DNA of 64,000 nucleotides from contig JAMWFC010000051.1 of NCBI GenBank assembly GCA_027475525.1, forward strand, positions 1,749,205 to 1,813,204, read 5' to 3'. Positions 1-10,184 of this stretch are shown here, one piece after another. How positions within the stretch are numbered: position 1 is the first letter of the stretch; the number at the start of each line of letters is the position of its first letter. A program made the position numbers and the translations under genes. The stretch is from Macrolepiota albuminosa. Its lineage: Eukaryota; Basidiomycota; Agaricomycetes; Agaricales; Agaricaceae. The notes beneath the pieces are model-generated. The model saw only the letters and a program-made list of their open reading frames with translations. It did not search any database and was not told the origin of the DNA.

Positions 1-366
1 AGGAAGTCGGTGAGCTATCGCAGACTCATTCGTAAATTCAACCTCAATTCTTCCAGGCAGTGGCTCCTCGAAAAGCTAACAGGGCCGTGGCTTCCAACTT
101 TCGTTCAATAGCAAATGAATACCGGATATCTGGGTCGCTGCCCGTTCTTCAGGACCTTCAAAACGCGTTGTTGTTTCTCAGATCCCAGCGAAAGCACAAG
201 GTCATTTCATTCATGCACATTCGTCCTCTCATAATTATAATGCATGGAACTCCAGATACTAATAGATAGATATAATCCTTTGATCGATCTCACGGCCGAA
301 GAACGAATAAAAGCGACGGCTCGGAGAGTTGGCCTGGACATGCCGATTGAACACAAGCCTGAGTGA
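1..366 (+). CDS. FMC1-like mitochondrial protein, 3' end only
   Basis: The window opens inside this gene, so its start is missing. Three exon pieces join in frame: 1-9, 57-200 and 256-366 (TGA), with introns 10-56 (GTGAGC...CAG) and 201-255 (GTCATT...CAG). The visible C-terminus has a helix containing LLFLRSQRKHK, then RYNPLIDLTAEERIKATA and RRVGLDMP. This order, a helix followed by RYNP, an acidic stretch and ARRVG(L/M)D(L/M)P, is what I know from FMC1, a small mitochondrial matrix protein needed for assembly of the F1 ATP synthase at high temperature. The family call rests on this C-terminal block only. The second intron has a weak donor, but it is needed to join LRSQRKHK to RYNP. Confidence 0.6.
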
Positions 367-757
367 GGCTGTAACATGTGAAGAGTCATTGGAGCGGAAA
401 ATTTATGTGGTTTTGTCACGTACAAGCTGCCCACATGTCTCTCGCATCCTCAAAACTTTGAACTAGATGCTTGAGGTACTTGCAACCTTCTTGTTTGAAG
501 ACGTTGGGCTTTAGTGAATTTTATACTCATATATTCCAAAATAAATTTCTTTATGGAGTTTTATTTTTCTGCCAATCGAGCACAACAAATACTTCTGATT
601 TGTCAAGAGCAACTGGCCAGAGACCGAGTATTAATGCTCAAATTCTGAGATAGGCTTGACAGTTGTTCAAACTGACTATATTTGTGACAGATTCATTCGC
701 TCGTGCCTTAGAGTTGATTAACCCCAATTTTGCTGTTCCAAACACGGGACAACAGAG
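367..757. other. intergenic gap between FMC1-like gene and SUA5
   Basis: About 390 bases with only short spurious reading frames. It holds the 3' flank of the FMC1-like gene and the promoter of SUA5. I see no clear TATA box or RNA gene. Confidence 0.5.
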
Positions 758-2002
758 ATGTCCACTTTGACGAAATTCTGGAGAACGTTGAAACGAACGT
801 ACTCGCTCATCATGGTTCCAGTATCTACGCGTGTCCTTAAATGCGATCCTTCCGCCATTCATTTCTATACCGATCTAGACAAACCAGAGATTACCTGCCC
901 AGAGACCCTATCTGCCTTGGAGATTGCCTCGCATCATCTCGTCGACCTTTCCGAGCCTGTTGCCTTTCCTACGGAGACGGTATATGGCCTGGGGGCCGTG
1001 GCGTTGAGCATTTCCGCGTCCACTCGAATATATACCACGAAGGGCCGGCCATCCGATAATCCTTTGATTGTTCATGTCTCGTCTCATGCGATGCTTAATT
1101 CCTTGCTCCCAGACGGTTATGTCTTGTCAAAAGCTTATCGGGCTCTGATTAAAAACTTCTGGCCAGGAGCGTTAACTTTGCTATTCCCAAGAAACCCTGC
1201 GATTGTTCCGTCTGTCATTACTGCAGGACATTCAAGTGTAGCGATCAGGATGCCCTCTCACCCAGTCGCTCGGGCATTGATTGCTGTGGCGAATGTCCCT
1301 TTAGCAGCTCCCAGTGCCAACAGCTCAGGGAAACCTAGTCCCACTCGGGCAGAGCATGTTCTCGGGGATCTTAATGGCAAGATCAGTGTCATCCTTGACG
1401 GTGGTGCTTGTGAGGTTGGGTTGGAAAGTACAGTCGTTGACGGACTCCACGAAGATGGAAAGCTACGTATTTTGAGGCCCGGGGGTATCACTGTTGAAAG
1501 CATTCGACGTATTCTGGAAAAAGAGATGTGTGATTCTGACGAGATTCCAGACGTTCTGGTACATCGCCGTGATTACGCAGATGAAGAAATGGAGTTGGCA
1601 CCCACAACACCTGGCATGAAGTACAGACATTACGCGCCGTCAGTCCCCTTGACTCTCTTGATGACTACTTCGCCTCCTCCTCCCAGTGAACCGACCCTCT
1701 CAATCTCTCAGCTCTTTGATTCGCTCAAGACCACACAATCCCTCAAAGTTGGAATCTTGGCTCCTACCGATTCAGCTTTATGGGATATGTTGCCTTCCGA
1801 TGGTTTTCAATGGTACCGGTATCCACTAGGGCCTGCGGCAGAACCAGCAGTTTCTGCGCATCGTCTTTTCCATGGTTTAATCACACTCGAGCGTGAAGGT
1901 GTTAATTTGATGTTCATAGAGGAAATAAAAGAGGACAGGGAAGGATTTGCAGTCATGAATCGCGTCAGAAAGGCAGCTGGTGACATTCGTTGGATTGCGT
2001 GA
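758..2002 (+). CDS. SUA5: Threonylcarbamoyl-AMP synthase (Sua5/YrdC)
   Basis: Makes threonylcarbamoyl-AMP from threonine, bicarbonate and ATP, the first step of the t6A37 modification of ANN-decoding tRNAs. It is a single uninterrupted exon of 414 codons. The YrdC domain spans about residues 50-260, with VAFPTETVYGLGA, the signature KGRPSDNPL, RMPSHPVARAL and LAAPSANSSGKPSPT. A C-terminal Sua5 domain follows the linker containing APTTPGMKYRHYAP. The length is close to that of yeast Sua5. Two in-frame starts are possible, at 758 and 812. The first 18 residues from 758 are basic and hydroxylated with no acidic residue, which would suit a mitochondrial presequence, while the second start gives a cytosolic form. 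It has no intron, unlike nearly all its neighbours. Confidence 0.95.
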   Translation: MSTLTKFWRTLKRTYSLIMVPVSTRVLKCDPSAIHFYTDLDKPEITCPETLSALEIASHHLVDLSEPVAFPTETVYGLGAVALSISASTRIYTTKGRPSDNPLIVHVSSHAMLNSLLPDGYVLSKAYRALIKNFWPGALTLLFPRNPAIVPSVITAGHSSVAIRMPSHPVARALIAVANVPLAAPSANSSGKPSPTRAEHVLGDLNGKISVILDGGACEVGLESTVVDGLHEDGKLRILRPGGITVESIRRILEKEMCDSDEIPDVLVHRRDYADEEMELAPTTPGMKYRHYAPSVPLTLLMTTSPPPPSEPTLSISQLFDSLKTTQSLKVGILAPTDSALWDMLPSDGFQWYRYPLGPAAEPAVSAHRLFHGLITLEREGVNLMFIEEIKEDREGFAVMNRVRKAAGDIRWIA

Positions 2003-2608
2003 AGAATATCCATGTCGTTGATTCCTTGGAGTCTCAAGCCGTCGGAATATTCCCACCAACATGTGGCCCTGCCTGACATCAGAAATCATGTCTAGCCTCG
2101 TGTTAATTCTTCCGAGGTGGTTTTAAGCGATGTTACTGCCAGGATAAAGTGTGGTATAAATATGTAAGCAAGCTCTGTGTGGGTAGTAGGCTATTCATGC
2201 TAACGGTTTGACGACCTTAAGCCTTGGAATATCAGATATGTCTCTAAGTACTTGAGAAACTTTACCGTTGCCTGCCGGTCTCGTCAGGGAGGGAAAACGT
2301 GTTTGGAGGCATGTTCACGGAATGTGCCGCGAATCAAAATATTGCTATGTTCTGATCATGTGACACTGGATAAGTCTCCGCTGGCTGAAAGGGAGAGGAT
2401 GCGCCTCATTCCCCCGCTTCAAGTTCACTTTCTTTGCAGCGCTCCTCATGTTGATGGCGGAAAACCGTCGCGCCAACCGTTTGTCGACGGAACGTCGAGG
2501 AGCATCTATATATAAGGCCAAATGCTATGTTACCGTCTTCGTCACTGTCATCGCTTTCATTCTGCTCGAAAAAACATTCGACGAGCATAACACTCCGGTT
2601 CCACAAAA
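2003..2608. other. intergenic region with HMG-factor promoter
   Basis: About 600 bases between SUA5 and the HMG-box gene on the same strand. It contains short frames without family features and ends with a good TATA box about 95 bases before the HMG-gene start. Confidence 0.5.
2507..2516 (+). promoter_or_regulatory. TATA box of the HMG-box gene
   Basis: TATATATAAG lies about 95 bases upstream of the inferred ATG at 2609, a usual distance for a fungal core promoter. No transcript evidence is available. Confidence 0.5.
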
Positions 2609-4157
2609 ATGGAAGCAATTTGTAAGTAATACGCTAAAGTTTTCGAACCTTTCCTCACTTCACATGGACTCAAAGGTCTAATGAAGCAAGAGGATAACGA
2701 CACCTCTCTCTATTCACAGTTTCTTACCATGACTACGCTGCCTACATATCCTGATCAGCTAAAGTCTGAAAAGACTTTGTTCGGCGACTGGTCATTTTCC
2801 AATGCACTTGCTCATCACATGTCCTCGAATATCGTCGATCCTTCCGTTCAATCTCAGTGTCCCGTTACTTGTGTAACCGGTCATGAACACGACGCGAATC
2901 TCCCTGCTCCTTTCATGTTCCATGATCAGTCGAGTGCTGATCGTTCTTCGACTGCTACTCACGATTTGGCGTCTCCAACCTCTTCATCTTCTCCGCTGAT
3001 GTCTGAACCGTCAAACACCACCCCATCACATATCCCTCGACCTCCAAACGCGTTCATGCTGTACCGATCCGATTTTCTCAAGCGAGGAATTATACCGGCT
3101 CACGTCGAACGCCGCCAACAAAATCTTAGCCGCATTGCAGGTCAATGCTGGAATCTCCTCCCACCGGAAGAAAAGGCGCAATGGCAGGAACGAGCGGCAC
3201 AGGCTCTTCTCGAACACCAAAAGCGGAATCCCGATTACAAGTTCACTCCTGCGCCACGAGGATCCCGTCGTACAAAGGTCAAGGGTCGGTCAGACAACGA
3301 CGAGGACGTTGCCGATGGAGGGGACCGTATCAGGCAGATTCGAGAAAAGTACGCGCGTATCGCTGGGCCTACCGTGCCGCCCACACGACGTCGACGTCCC
3401 AAGGGCCAGAACTCGAGTCGTGATTTGGACACAACACCCGCCGATATAAACCCTTTTGTGGAAACCATCCAGACCCCTCTTCCATCTTCTATCCCTCCAT
3501 CTCCCTGTTCGTCGGTCTCTTCGCCCGAGTTTGACACCATTCGAGAAACCCCTCTTCCTCCGTTTTTCCCTCGTCATACTATCCCCCACATCGTCCCCCC
3601 GCGGCGACCATCGACTTCCCTTGGATTTGCCACGGGATGCACTGTGCGGGATGGGGCATTGCCACGAACTGGCTTGATGATTACCCGACCCTCATCTGCG
3701 GCCTCAGATACTGACTTGACTATGTATATGAAGGACCTGGATATTGTGAGTTTCCTTTGTTTCCTGTGTTCGGAGCTGTCCTGACACGACTGTATAGACC
3801 CCGACAGCTCCTACCTTTGCTAAAAGACCTTCATCTGTGTCATCAGGATCGCCGCCACAACAGATCAAAGAAATAGATCTATTTCTTCCTGAACTTCCTA
3901 TTCCTCAGGATCACTTTATCTTACCTGCATCAACTCCAGCTTTGCACGCGCCGGCTGCCATCGATGTTCTTCCTGCTGCTTCCGACACCGATGCGGACTC
4001 GTTGCTTGAATCACTCTACTCTGATGCATTTGCATTCAATTTACCAATAATCCCTGCTGAAGAGCTTTTCGAGCCTCTGCAGAATCCCTATGCATTCCAT
4101 TACGAACTTTCCCCTGTTCAATCCCCTTGGAGCTACCTTGATACGTCTTTGGATTGA
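2609..4157 (+). CDS. HMG-box (MATA_HMG type) transcription factor
   Basis: A sequence-specific DNA-binding regulator. Inferred exons are 2609-2621, 2676-3745 and 3798-4157, giving 480 residues. The four-codon first exon is joined by a canonical GTAAGT intron (2622-2675); an in-frame ATG at 2681 would work without it. The HMG box (about residues 115-190) begins IPRPPNAFMLYRSDF and continues through RIAGQCWNLLPPEEKAQW to a basic tail, RGSRRTKVKGR. The RPPNAF(M/I)LYR start is typical of MATA_HMG/SOX-type boxes, as in fungal mating-type and sexual-development factors. The rest is rich in Ser and Pro and looks disordered. No homeodomain gene or pheromone receptor lies nearby, so there is no evidence for a mating-type locus; a general regulator of the Ste11/Prf1/Rox1 sort is more likely. 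Confidence 0.88.
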
Positions 4158-4718
4158 CTGGTTCACATCTAACCTTCTCTCTGGCGCGTTTTTAGACTCA
4201 TGAATACTTCAACTTTATACCATCGCAACCTATCGCTGTATTGCTAGCTTTACTTACCATTCTTTCCAAATTTCATCTCTGTAGATTCTGGATGACCTCA
4301 CTGTATTGTAGTTTCTTGGATTATGACTCACGACCTTATGACGACCATGATCAACCCTCGTAATTGTTTCTTTATCAATCTATGTGTCTATCACTTGACA
4401 AACGACGTAAGATTAGGAATACTGATTCCGAACACTAGGGTATGAACCAAGAAAATGAAAACTGTTACTCGCGGCCAGTCCCACTCGGATATCCTGAACA
4501 ACGGCATATGGGGTGCACACAGACCCTTTCCGCTGCTTTGCTGAATTCCGCGGCAAGTGAAAGACAAGCAAAGTGTGCGAGAGCGGAATCAAGGTCACGG
4601 TGACTGACCACATATTGGCGTGGTAGTAGAAGTTCTAATCACGGATAAGAAAAAATGTAAGATTAAATGCTTAAATGACAAAAGGGTAAGCTAAAATGTA
4701 AGGGTTGAATCAAAGGTT
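4158..4718. other. intergenic region between convergent genes
   Basis: About 560 bases between the ends of the HMG-box gene (plus) and the DUF302 gene (minus). Only short, low-value frames on either strand. It presumably contains both 3' UTRs. No repeat or RNA gene was seen. Confidence 0.5.
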
Positions 4719-5312
4719 CTAGTCCGCCGTAACGCGCATAATCATCTGTTCGAGCTTATCATCCACCACTCGGAGGGCATTCATAACCTCTTCGTTATCC
4801 GACACCACAAGCGAGGAGGGGAGGTGATAGAACACGGTCGTCAGAGATCTGTCTGGGTCCTGGACGACCATTAAACGCGGAGGGATATTGTACCCCGCAC
4901 GGACGTCGTGCCGCAAGAAAGTCTCCGCGATAATAGGGTTGCCGATCGTGTACACCACCGCAGGGGGCGTGTTCCCCGCGCCGTGGTAGACGTTCAACCA
5001 TTTATCATGGTTCATTTCGAAAAAATACCTATTCACCTTTTCCTGTTCATCGTCTGTTGTATATATACTGAGGGCGGAAAAAGGGGAGAGAGAGACTCAC
5101 GCGAAGTCTTTGCCCCCCATGGCTGCGTTGACGCCATCCACAAAGTCCTGCTTTGTCTTTGCGGACTTCATCGTCAGCAGGAGCCCGAGCCCGCCTGTCG
5201 CTGTCGAGGGTTTGTTGATTTCTAAGTCGAGGCGTCTGATGACCTCGGGAAATGCCAGTGTCGTTTCGTACGTCACCATTTGCGCGGTGAATGCCGTCGT
5301 CGTTTTCTTCAT
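4719..5312 (-). CDS. DUF302 (TT1751-like) domain protein
   Basis: A small two-exon gene: 5312-5101 and 5028-4719, with a 72-nt intron, GTGAGT...TAG, giving 173 residues. The fold family is recognised from the C-terminal half: YTIGNPIIAETFLRHD, then AGYNIPPRLMVVQD and TTVFYHLPSSLV. This is the pattern of DUF302 domains, where a G/NP turn precedes an (A)GxxxPxRxxVxxD strand and a Y-x-x-P strand. The N-terminus carries a YETTLAFPEVIRRLDLEI strand-helix segment, also as in the family. There is no signal peptide or membrane segment. The biochemical role of DUF302 proteins is not settled. A nearer acceptor would give a 33-nt intron, which is too short for this genome. Confidence 0.7.
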
Positions 5313-5643
5313 TGGTAGGGTGGGGTCTACTATGTAGGGGACGTCTGAAAACTGGCAGGCTTTTCAAAGCGGACCAAGGTGAGTGAGAAAAAATCAAAAA
5401 AAAAGAGAAACGTTCCAAGCCCTTTCGGACATGGACATCGGCCGCTGTACATTACTGATGGACAGACGTCAAATAAAAATTTACCGACGGTCCGTCCAGT
5501 CATGACCGCCGCTCGATAAAAAAGTAGAATAGAAATGTGCGCGTAATTGCCCGTTTTGTATGGAAGTAGGAAGTATCCGGTAATGCATCAAGTTGCCGGA
5601 TATATGTAAATCAAAAGTTTTTCAACGTGACGAGATCTACTCC
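5313..5643. other. divergent promoter region, DUF302 gene and DBP8
   Basis: About 330 bases separating two divergent genes. Low-complexity A-rich runs occur at 5387-5405 and 5515-5530. No convincing TATA box was found. Confidence 0.4.
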
Positions 5644-7532
5644 ATGCCCTCCACGAAGAAGCGCGCTGCGCTCAGCGCAGATGACTTGCTTCGAAGACTA
5701 GAGGAACCCGCAGCAAAGAGGGCGCGACTGTCTCCGGATGTAGACGATGACGACGATGCGTCTGCGAGCAGTGTTTCGAAGGACGACGACGAAGATACTG
5801 ATGGAGAATTGCTTGCCAAGGACGTTCCAGTTCGTCTGGCAGGAGATCCTATACCACGCTCCTCCCTGGCCAACAGGAATCGAAATCCACCGGCACAACC
5901 AAAGGAGGTTACTTTCTCTTCCTTGGGAATATCACCGGCCTTGCAATCGGCGCTCGCCGCCATGTCAATACGCACGCCAACACCCGTACAGGCGGCCTGT
6001 ATCCCCCCTCTGCTTGCAGGTAAATTCTAATCTAACATAATGAGACAGATTTAATTGGTGTCAAGGCAGAGACTGTATCGGCAACGCTAAAACGGGCTCG
6101 GGTAAAACCATCGCCTTTGCACTACCTATACTTGAGAAACTTTCCAAGGATCCATACGGGATCTTTGCGTTAGTGTTGACACCAACGAGGCTCGTGAGCG
6201 CTTTTCTCTGAATTTGACGTGTGGTAATGATGATTTGTTTGCACGCAGAGAACTGGCATTCCAGATATCTGAACAATTTGCAGTACTGGGAGCGCCGTTG
6301 AATGTGCGGACGGCGATTGTAGTGGGGGGACTGGATATGATGGCACAGGCGCTAGAACTTGAAAAGCGGCCACATGTAGTGATTGCCACGCCTGGACGGA
6401 TTGTTGACCATCTACGTAGTAGCAGCGGGGAATGGAATCTCTCAAGGGTCAAGTTTCTGGCAAGTCAAATGCAGCTAGCTTCTTCTAGTACTAATTGGTA
6501 AAAAAAAATTAGGTTCTGGATGAGGCGGACAGGCTTCTAACGGCGACGTTTTCCGACGAGTTGGCGCACTTGTTCCAAGTTCTCCCTAGAGAGCGACAAA
6601 CATGTCTGTTTACGGCGACACTGACACCTTCGATAGAAACACTCGCAAACACATCGCCAAAATCTGGGAAAGAGAAGGCGTTTATTCACAGAATGACGGA
6701 GACGTAAGTGGTACAGAAAAAATGGGTGTTGTAGTCGCACGGTGACAATGCTGAAAATCTAGGGTGGAAACGGTGGACACGCTGGAACAAAATTATCTAC
6801 TTGTTCCGTCGCACGTCAGGGAAGCGTATCTTTACCATCTATTATGCAACCCGCCCGAGTCGATTGTGGGGATGCGGCGAGGAAAGCCAGCGCAAAAAGG
6901 CAGAATGAAGGACGATGAGGGGCCTGAGCAGCCGCCACCGACAATGATCTTCTGCGCTCGGGCGCGGACAGTGGCGTATCTGACGGAGCTGCTCAAGTCG
7001 CTGTCGATACGGAGCACGGGGCTGCACTCGCGACTGACGCAGCGGGAACGACTGACGTCGCTGTCGCTGTTCCGGGGATCGGTGGTGCCGGTGCTGGTGT
7101 CGACGGACGTGGGGGCGCGAGGGCTGGACATTGAGGACGTGGCGATGGTGATCAACTGGGACGTGCCGGATGCGGCGGAGGAGTATACGCATCGGGTTGG
7201 GAGGACGGCGCGTGGGGGACGGAGTGGAGTTGCGGTGAGCTTTGTGACAGAGGTCGACGAGGAACGGGTTGTGGGGATTGAGACGCGGATTGGTGGGTGC
7301 GAACCGAGTGCTCTGGGGGGATGCTGACGGGATGCAGGCACGAAGCTCCGTGAAATGCACGTTGGAGAAGAGAAGGTGCTGGAAAAGCTGAACATGGTGT
7401 CGACGGCCAAGCGGGTGGCGCGGATGGTAGGTCTGATTTTGTTGTGTGAGCCGTGCTGAGGGGTCGCAGGAACTGTACGCGTCTGGATTCGGGAAGCGGG
7501 AAGCAGTGCAGCGGGCAAAAAGTAGGGCATGA
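5644..7532 (+). CDS. DBP8: DEAD-box RNA helicase Dbp8/DDX49
   Basis: A nucleolar ATP-dependent RNA helicase of the 40S ribosome assembly (SSU processome) pathway. Seven exons were inferred: 5644-6019, 6066-6189, 6249-6459, 6513-6703, 6763-7292, 7338-7426 and 7470-7532, for 527 residues. An acidic N-terminal extension of about 85 residues precedes [17 protein letters not shown] (Q motif). Then come AKTGSGKT (motif I), PTRELAFQ (Ia), TPGR (Ib), VLDEADRLL (II), FTATLTPS (III), [21 protein letters not shown] (IV-V) and [10 protein letters not shown] (VI). The VLDEADRLL spelling and order match Dbp8. Introns 2 and 3 need GC donors to keep motifs Ia and II intact. GC content rises sharply in exon 5. 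The BTB gene follows 52 bases after the stop. Confidence 0.93.
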
Positions 7533-7583
7533 TGTCATGGTTATATAATGTAGCTGCAATAGACGACTCAGACCTTGACTGCC

Positions 7584-8599
7584 ATGGACTCTCCTGCCGA
7601 CTCGCCTGACTGGGCCTCTGTCCTCCAGTTTGTCCCAGACGACGACCCCGTGTCCTCCAGCCAGATCCCCACCCCGCCCCTCTCCAACGACGGCACGCCC
7701 CTCCTCAAGGACGACCATCCTCCTCCCCCCACCCTCGTCTCCGTCTCCACCACCTTCCATCCAGCCGCCCAGCTCCAGTCTGCCCCCCCAGACACCGTCT
7801 GTCTCTCCGCCGATGCCGTCTTCTTCTATGTCCACGCAAATGCTCTCCGACAAGCATCCAACAACGCCTTCCACTCCCTCCTCCCCGCCCAGTCCAAACA
7901 TCCAAATCCAGTCATCGACGTCCCCGAGTCCTCTGCCGTCCTCAACCTCATTCTCCATCTCATCTACGACCTGCCCTGTGCCCACTACTCGCCCCCCTTT
8001 TCCCAGCTCGTCTCTGCCGTCAAGCGTCTCTCCTACTTTGGCATCGATCCAATGTCTGCTATCGTCCCCAACACACACTTCTACACCCTCATCCTCTCAC
8101 ACGCCCCCCTCTACCCCCTCGAACTATACACCCTCGCTGCCAATTACGACCTTTACGACCTTGCTGTCTCAACTTCGTCCCATCTCCTCTCTTTCCCTCT
8201 CTCCTCTCTGACCGACGAGATGGCCGAAGCAATCGGCCCAGTATACCTCAAGCGTCTCTTCTTTCTTCACTTTGGTCGTTCCGACGCGTTAAAACGCATC
8301 CTCCTATCCCCGCCACACCCCCATCCCCCAACTCCTTCGTGTGACTTTGCTGACCAGAAAAAACTCACAAGGGCTTGGGCCCTGGCCTCGGCATATCTAG
8401 CGTGGGACGCCCGCCCTGGTATGCCATGTTTCCCCTATTCCATTCTTCACTCATCCCCGCACAAGATCTGTCGACTAGCACCATGGAGTCTGCTCTGCGC
8501 CCGCTAGAAGAACACCTCGCCTGTGATGACTGCAAGGCCGCACTTCAAACACGAATAAGGACCCTTGTTGTCCAATGGGCCATGGTCAAAGTGCGTTGA
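7584..8599 (+). CDS. BTB/POZ domain protein
   Basis: A fungal BTB-domain protein, a class expanded in agaricomycetes and thought to act in protein-protein contacts. Exon 1 is 7584-8418; the second starts at 8466, with intron GTATGC...AAG. As drawn it has 322 residues. After a Pro/Ser-rich N-terminus come the BTB features: DAVFFYVHANALRQAS, NAFHSLLP, VIDVPESSAVLNLILHLIYD and AVKRLSYFGI. A helical C-terminal half contains the Cys pair ACDDCKAAL. The stop at 8597 lies inside a GTGCGT motif. If that is a donor and 8658-8659 the acceptor, a third exon, 8660-8788, adds about 42 residues beginning IRSKRH. I cannot decide between these two ends. Codon use is very C-rich. Confidence 0.72.
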
Positions 8600-8926
8600 C
8601 CGCTTGAAATCTTTCTTCCTTACCCGTAACACGTCCCTAGCCTACTATTTAAAAAACAGATCAGATCAAAACGCCACTCGGTCTCACGTCCCTCGCATCC
8701 ATATCCTCTCTCACTATATCCTTCCGCTTTTCTCAATTGTTCAGTTATCTGTATCATCAACACATGGACTCAAACACGCGAATTGTAGCATTACCACTTG
8801 AAACACACGTGTGCATATTTATCGTAGTAATTACGCTTTAATCTTTCGTCGCGTGACGTCATATCAGTCCAAGCCGGTATATGCGCGTTACAAGGTATCT
8901 GCAGTAAAAGTACATCATCACACCCG

Positions 8927-9961
8927 TCACCGATTCTTATCCTCTGCAAGAATGGCATCATTAAGCTCATCCAGTGGTGCAAGCTCTTTCTTGTCCACTA
9001 AATCAAACTATACAATGTCAGATTGCATAAGCGTGTGAATAATAACAAGACGTACTTCATTGATGAACAGGAAGAAATGTCTATAGCTTGTATTGAGATG
9101 GGCTGTTTGACGCCCATCAGCGAATGTCGGCATATGAGCAGCATGGACAGACCTTCAATACCCAAGGCACATATCTGATCGAAATGGTTGCTGTATATGT
9201 GTGCATAGACGCGGAATAAGCGACGGGAGATTGCCCGGACGGTATCACGAAAGTTGCGGGGGAATGGAACACCTAACTAATGTCAGAGACGAAAGAGACT
9301 AGAAGAGATTGTGCTCGCCAATCTTGTTTGGAAACACAGCTTCGTCGTCGAGCAGGCTTTGTGCCCAGTTCATAAGAGCATCGACATACTCGGGTGCCGG
9401 TAGCTTGGTTGGTCGTTTGTACTTTTCGCCACCTTCCCAGAGGTATTCATAACTGTTTAATGGAATATTTGAGAACGCTTGATACTTGTATAATGCGCAC
9501 GACCCATACCGAGGTCCAGCAGACATTATCGGGCACTGTGATCAACGTCATCAGTCTCTACGACCCAAGCGAACAAGACGCCGCACGCACCTCTTGCGCG
9601 GTGCAGAACTCGGTGATAGTCCCATACAGCATATTCAAATGGTTGAAGAAATCCACCACTTTGGGGTAATCGTAAAAACGACAAGGATTGATGGAAATCG
9701 GGGGGGTCGACGTACCATGGACCGCGAGCCATTCGTTCGTGTCCTCTCCGTCCGGCAGCCGCACCGCTAAGCGCAAGTTCCCCGACCCCTGGATGTGTCG
9801 CAGGCAAGAAAAGAAAAAATAAGCCCGCGTTTGCGCGTGGAGAAGCCCGTTCGCGATCTTCTCACCAGGGTGGCTTCAGCATACTTCCTTAGCTGATACT
9901 GCTTCGTTCCCTCTGGGACATCTTTGCGCGGTCTGAACGTCCTGGTTTTGCCGCTGGACAC
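8927..9961 (-). CDS. MOB1: Mob1 kinase activator
   Basis: Co-activator of NDR/LATS-type kinases (Dbf2 in the mitotic exit or septation network). Eight exons on the minus strand: 9961-9866, 9788-9716, 9658-9591, 9535-9510, 9452-9319, 9272-9153, 9102-9056 and 9007-8927, 214 residues. The conserved core is complete: [91 protein letters not shown] and [11 protein letters not shown]. The zinc site ligands are the Cys of EFCT, the Cys of CPIMSAG and the two His of the HIYSNH segment. Length matches the usual 210-220. Intron 5 (9318-9273) uses a GC donor. It shares a 223-base divergent promoter region with the DJ-1 gene. Confidence 0.96.
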
Positions 9962-10108
9962 ACATTTCAGGTGCGCTCAAACTCGATGCAGCAATGAGTG
10001 GCTCACAGGTTGAAAAATATCGACATTCTGGAAGGATACTGGAAGCCCGGGATGAATTATGTAAGCGAAATAGATCCTTATCTGGAGGAGATCTGCGTTA
10101 TATTTTGA

Positions 10109-10142
10109 TGACGTCTCATGTGCATGGGATTTCTTATAAAAG
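10109..10142 (+). promoter_or_regulatory. CRE-like site and TATA box of the DJ-1/Hsp31 gene
   Basis: TGACGTC, a half-to-full CRE/ATF-type site, lies at 10109-10115. TATAAAAG lies at 10135-10142, about 43 bases before the ATG at 10185. Both sit in the spacer shared with divergent MOB1. A bZIP stress site would suit a stress-induced DJ-1 family gene, but this is inference. Confidence 0.4.
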
Positions 10143-10184
10143 ATGGGGTGGAAGGACAGTCCCTGATTCAGACACCGCCCACAA

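Noticed and set aside
2609..4157. HMG-box gene as a mating-type locus
   Set aside because: There is no homeodomain pair, pheromone receptor or pheromone precursor in the neighbourhood; MATA-type HMG boxes occur in many other fungal regulators.
5029..5100. 33-nt intron alternative in the DUF302 gene
   Set aside because: Below the intron size seen elsewhere here; the 72-nt choice gives KDFAYFFEMNHDKWLNVY, which fits the family better.
6832..8078. Long minus-strand open frames of up to 308 codons over DBP8 and the BTB gene
   Set aside because: They lie opposite conserved exons in GC-rich sequence, have low-complexity Ser/Pro/Gly/Val composition, and show no domain. They are shadows of the plus-strand genes.
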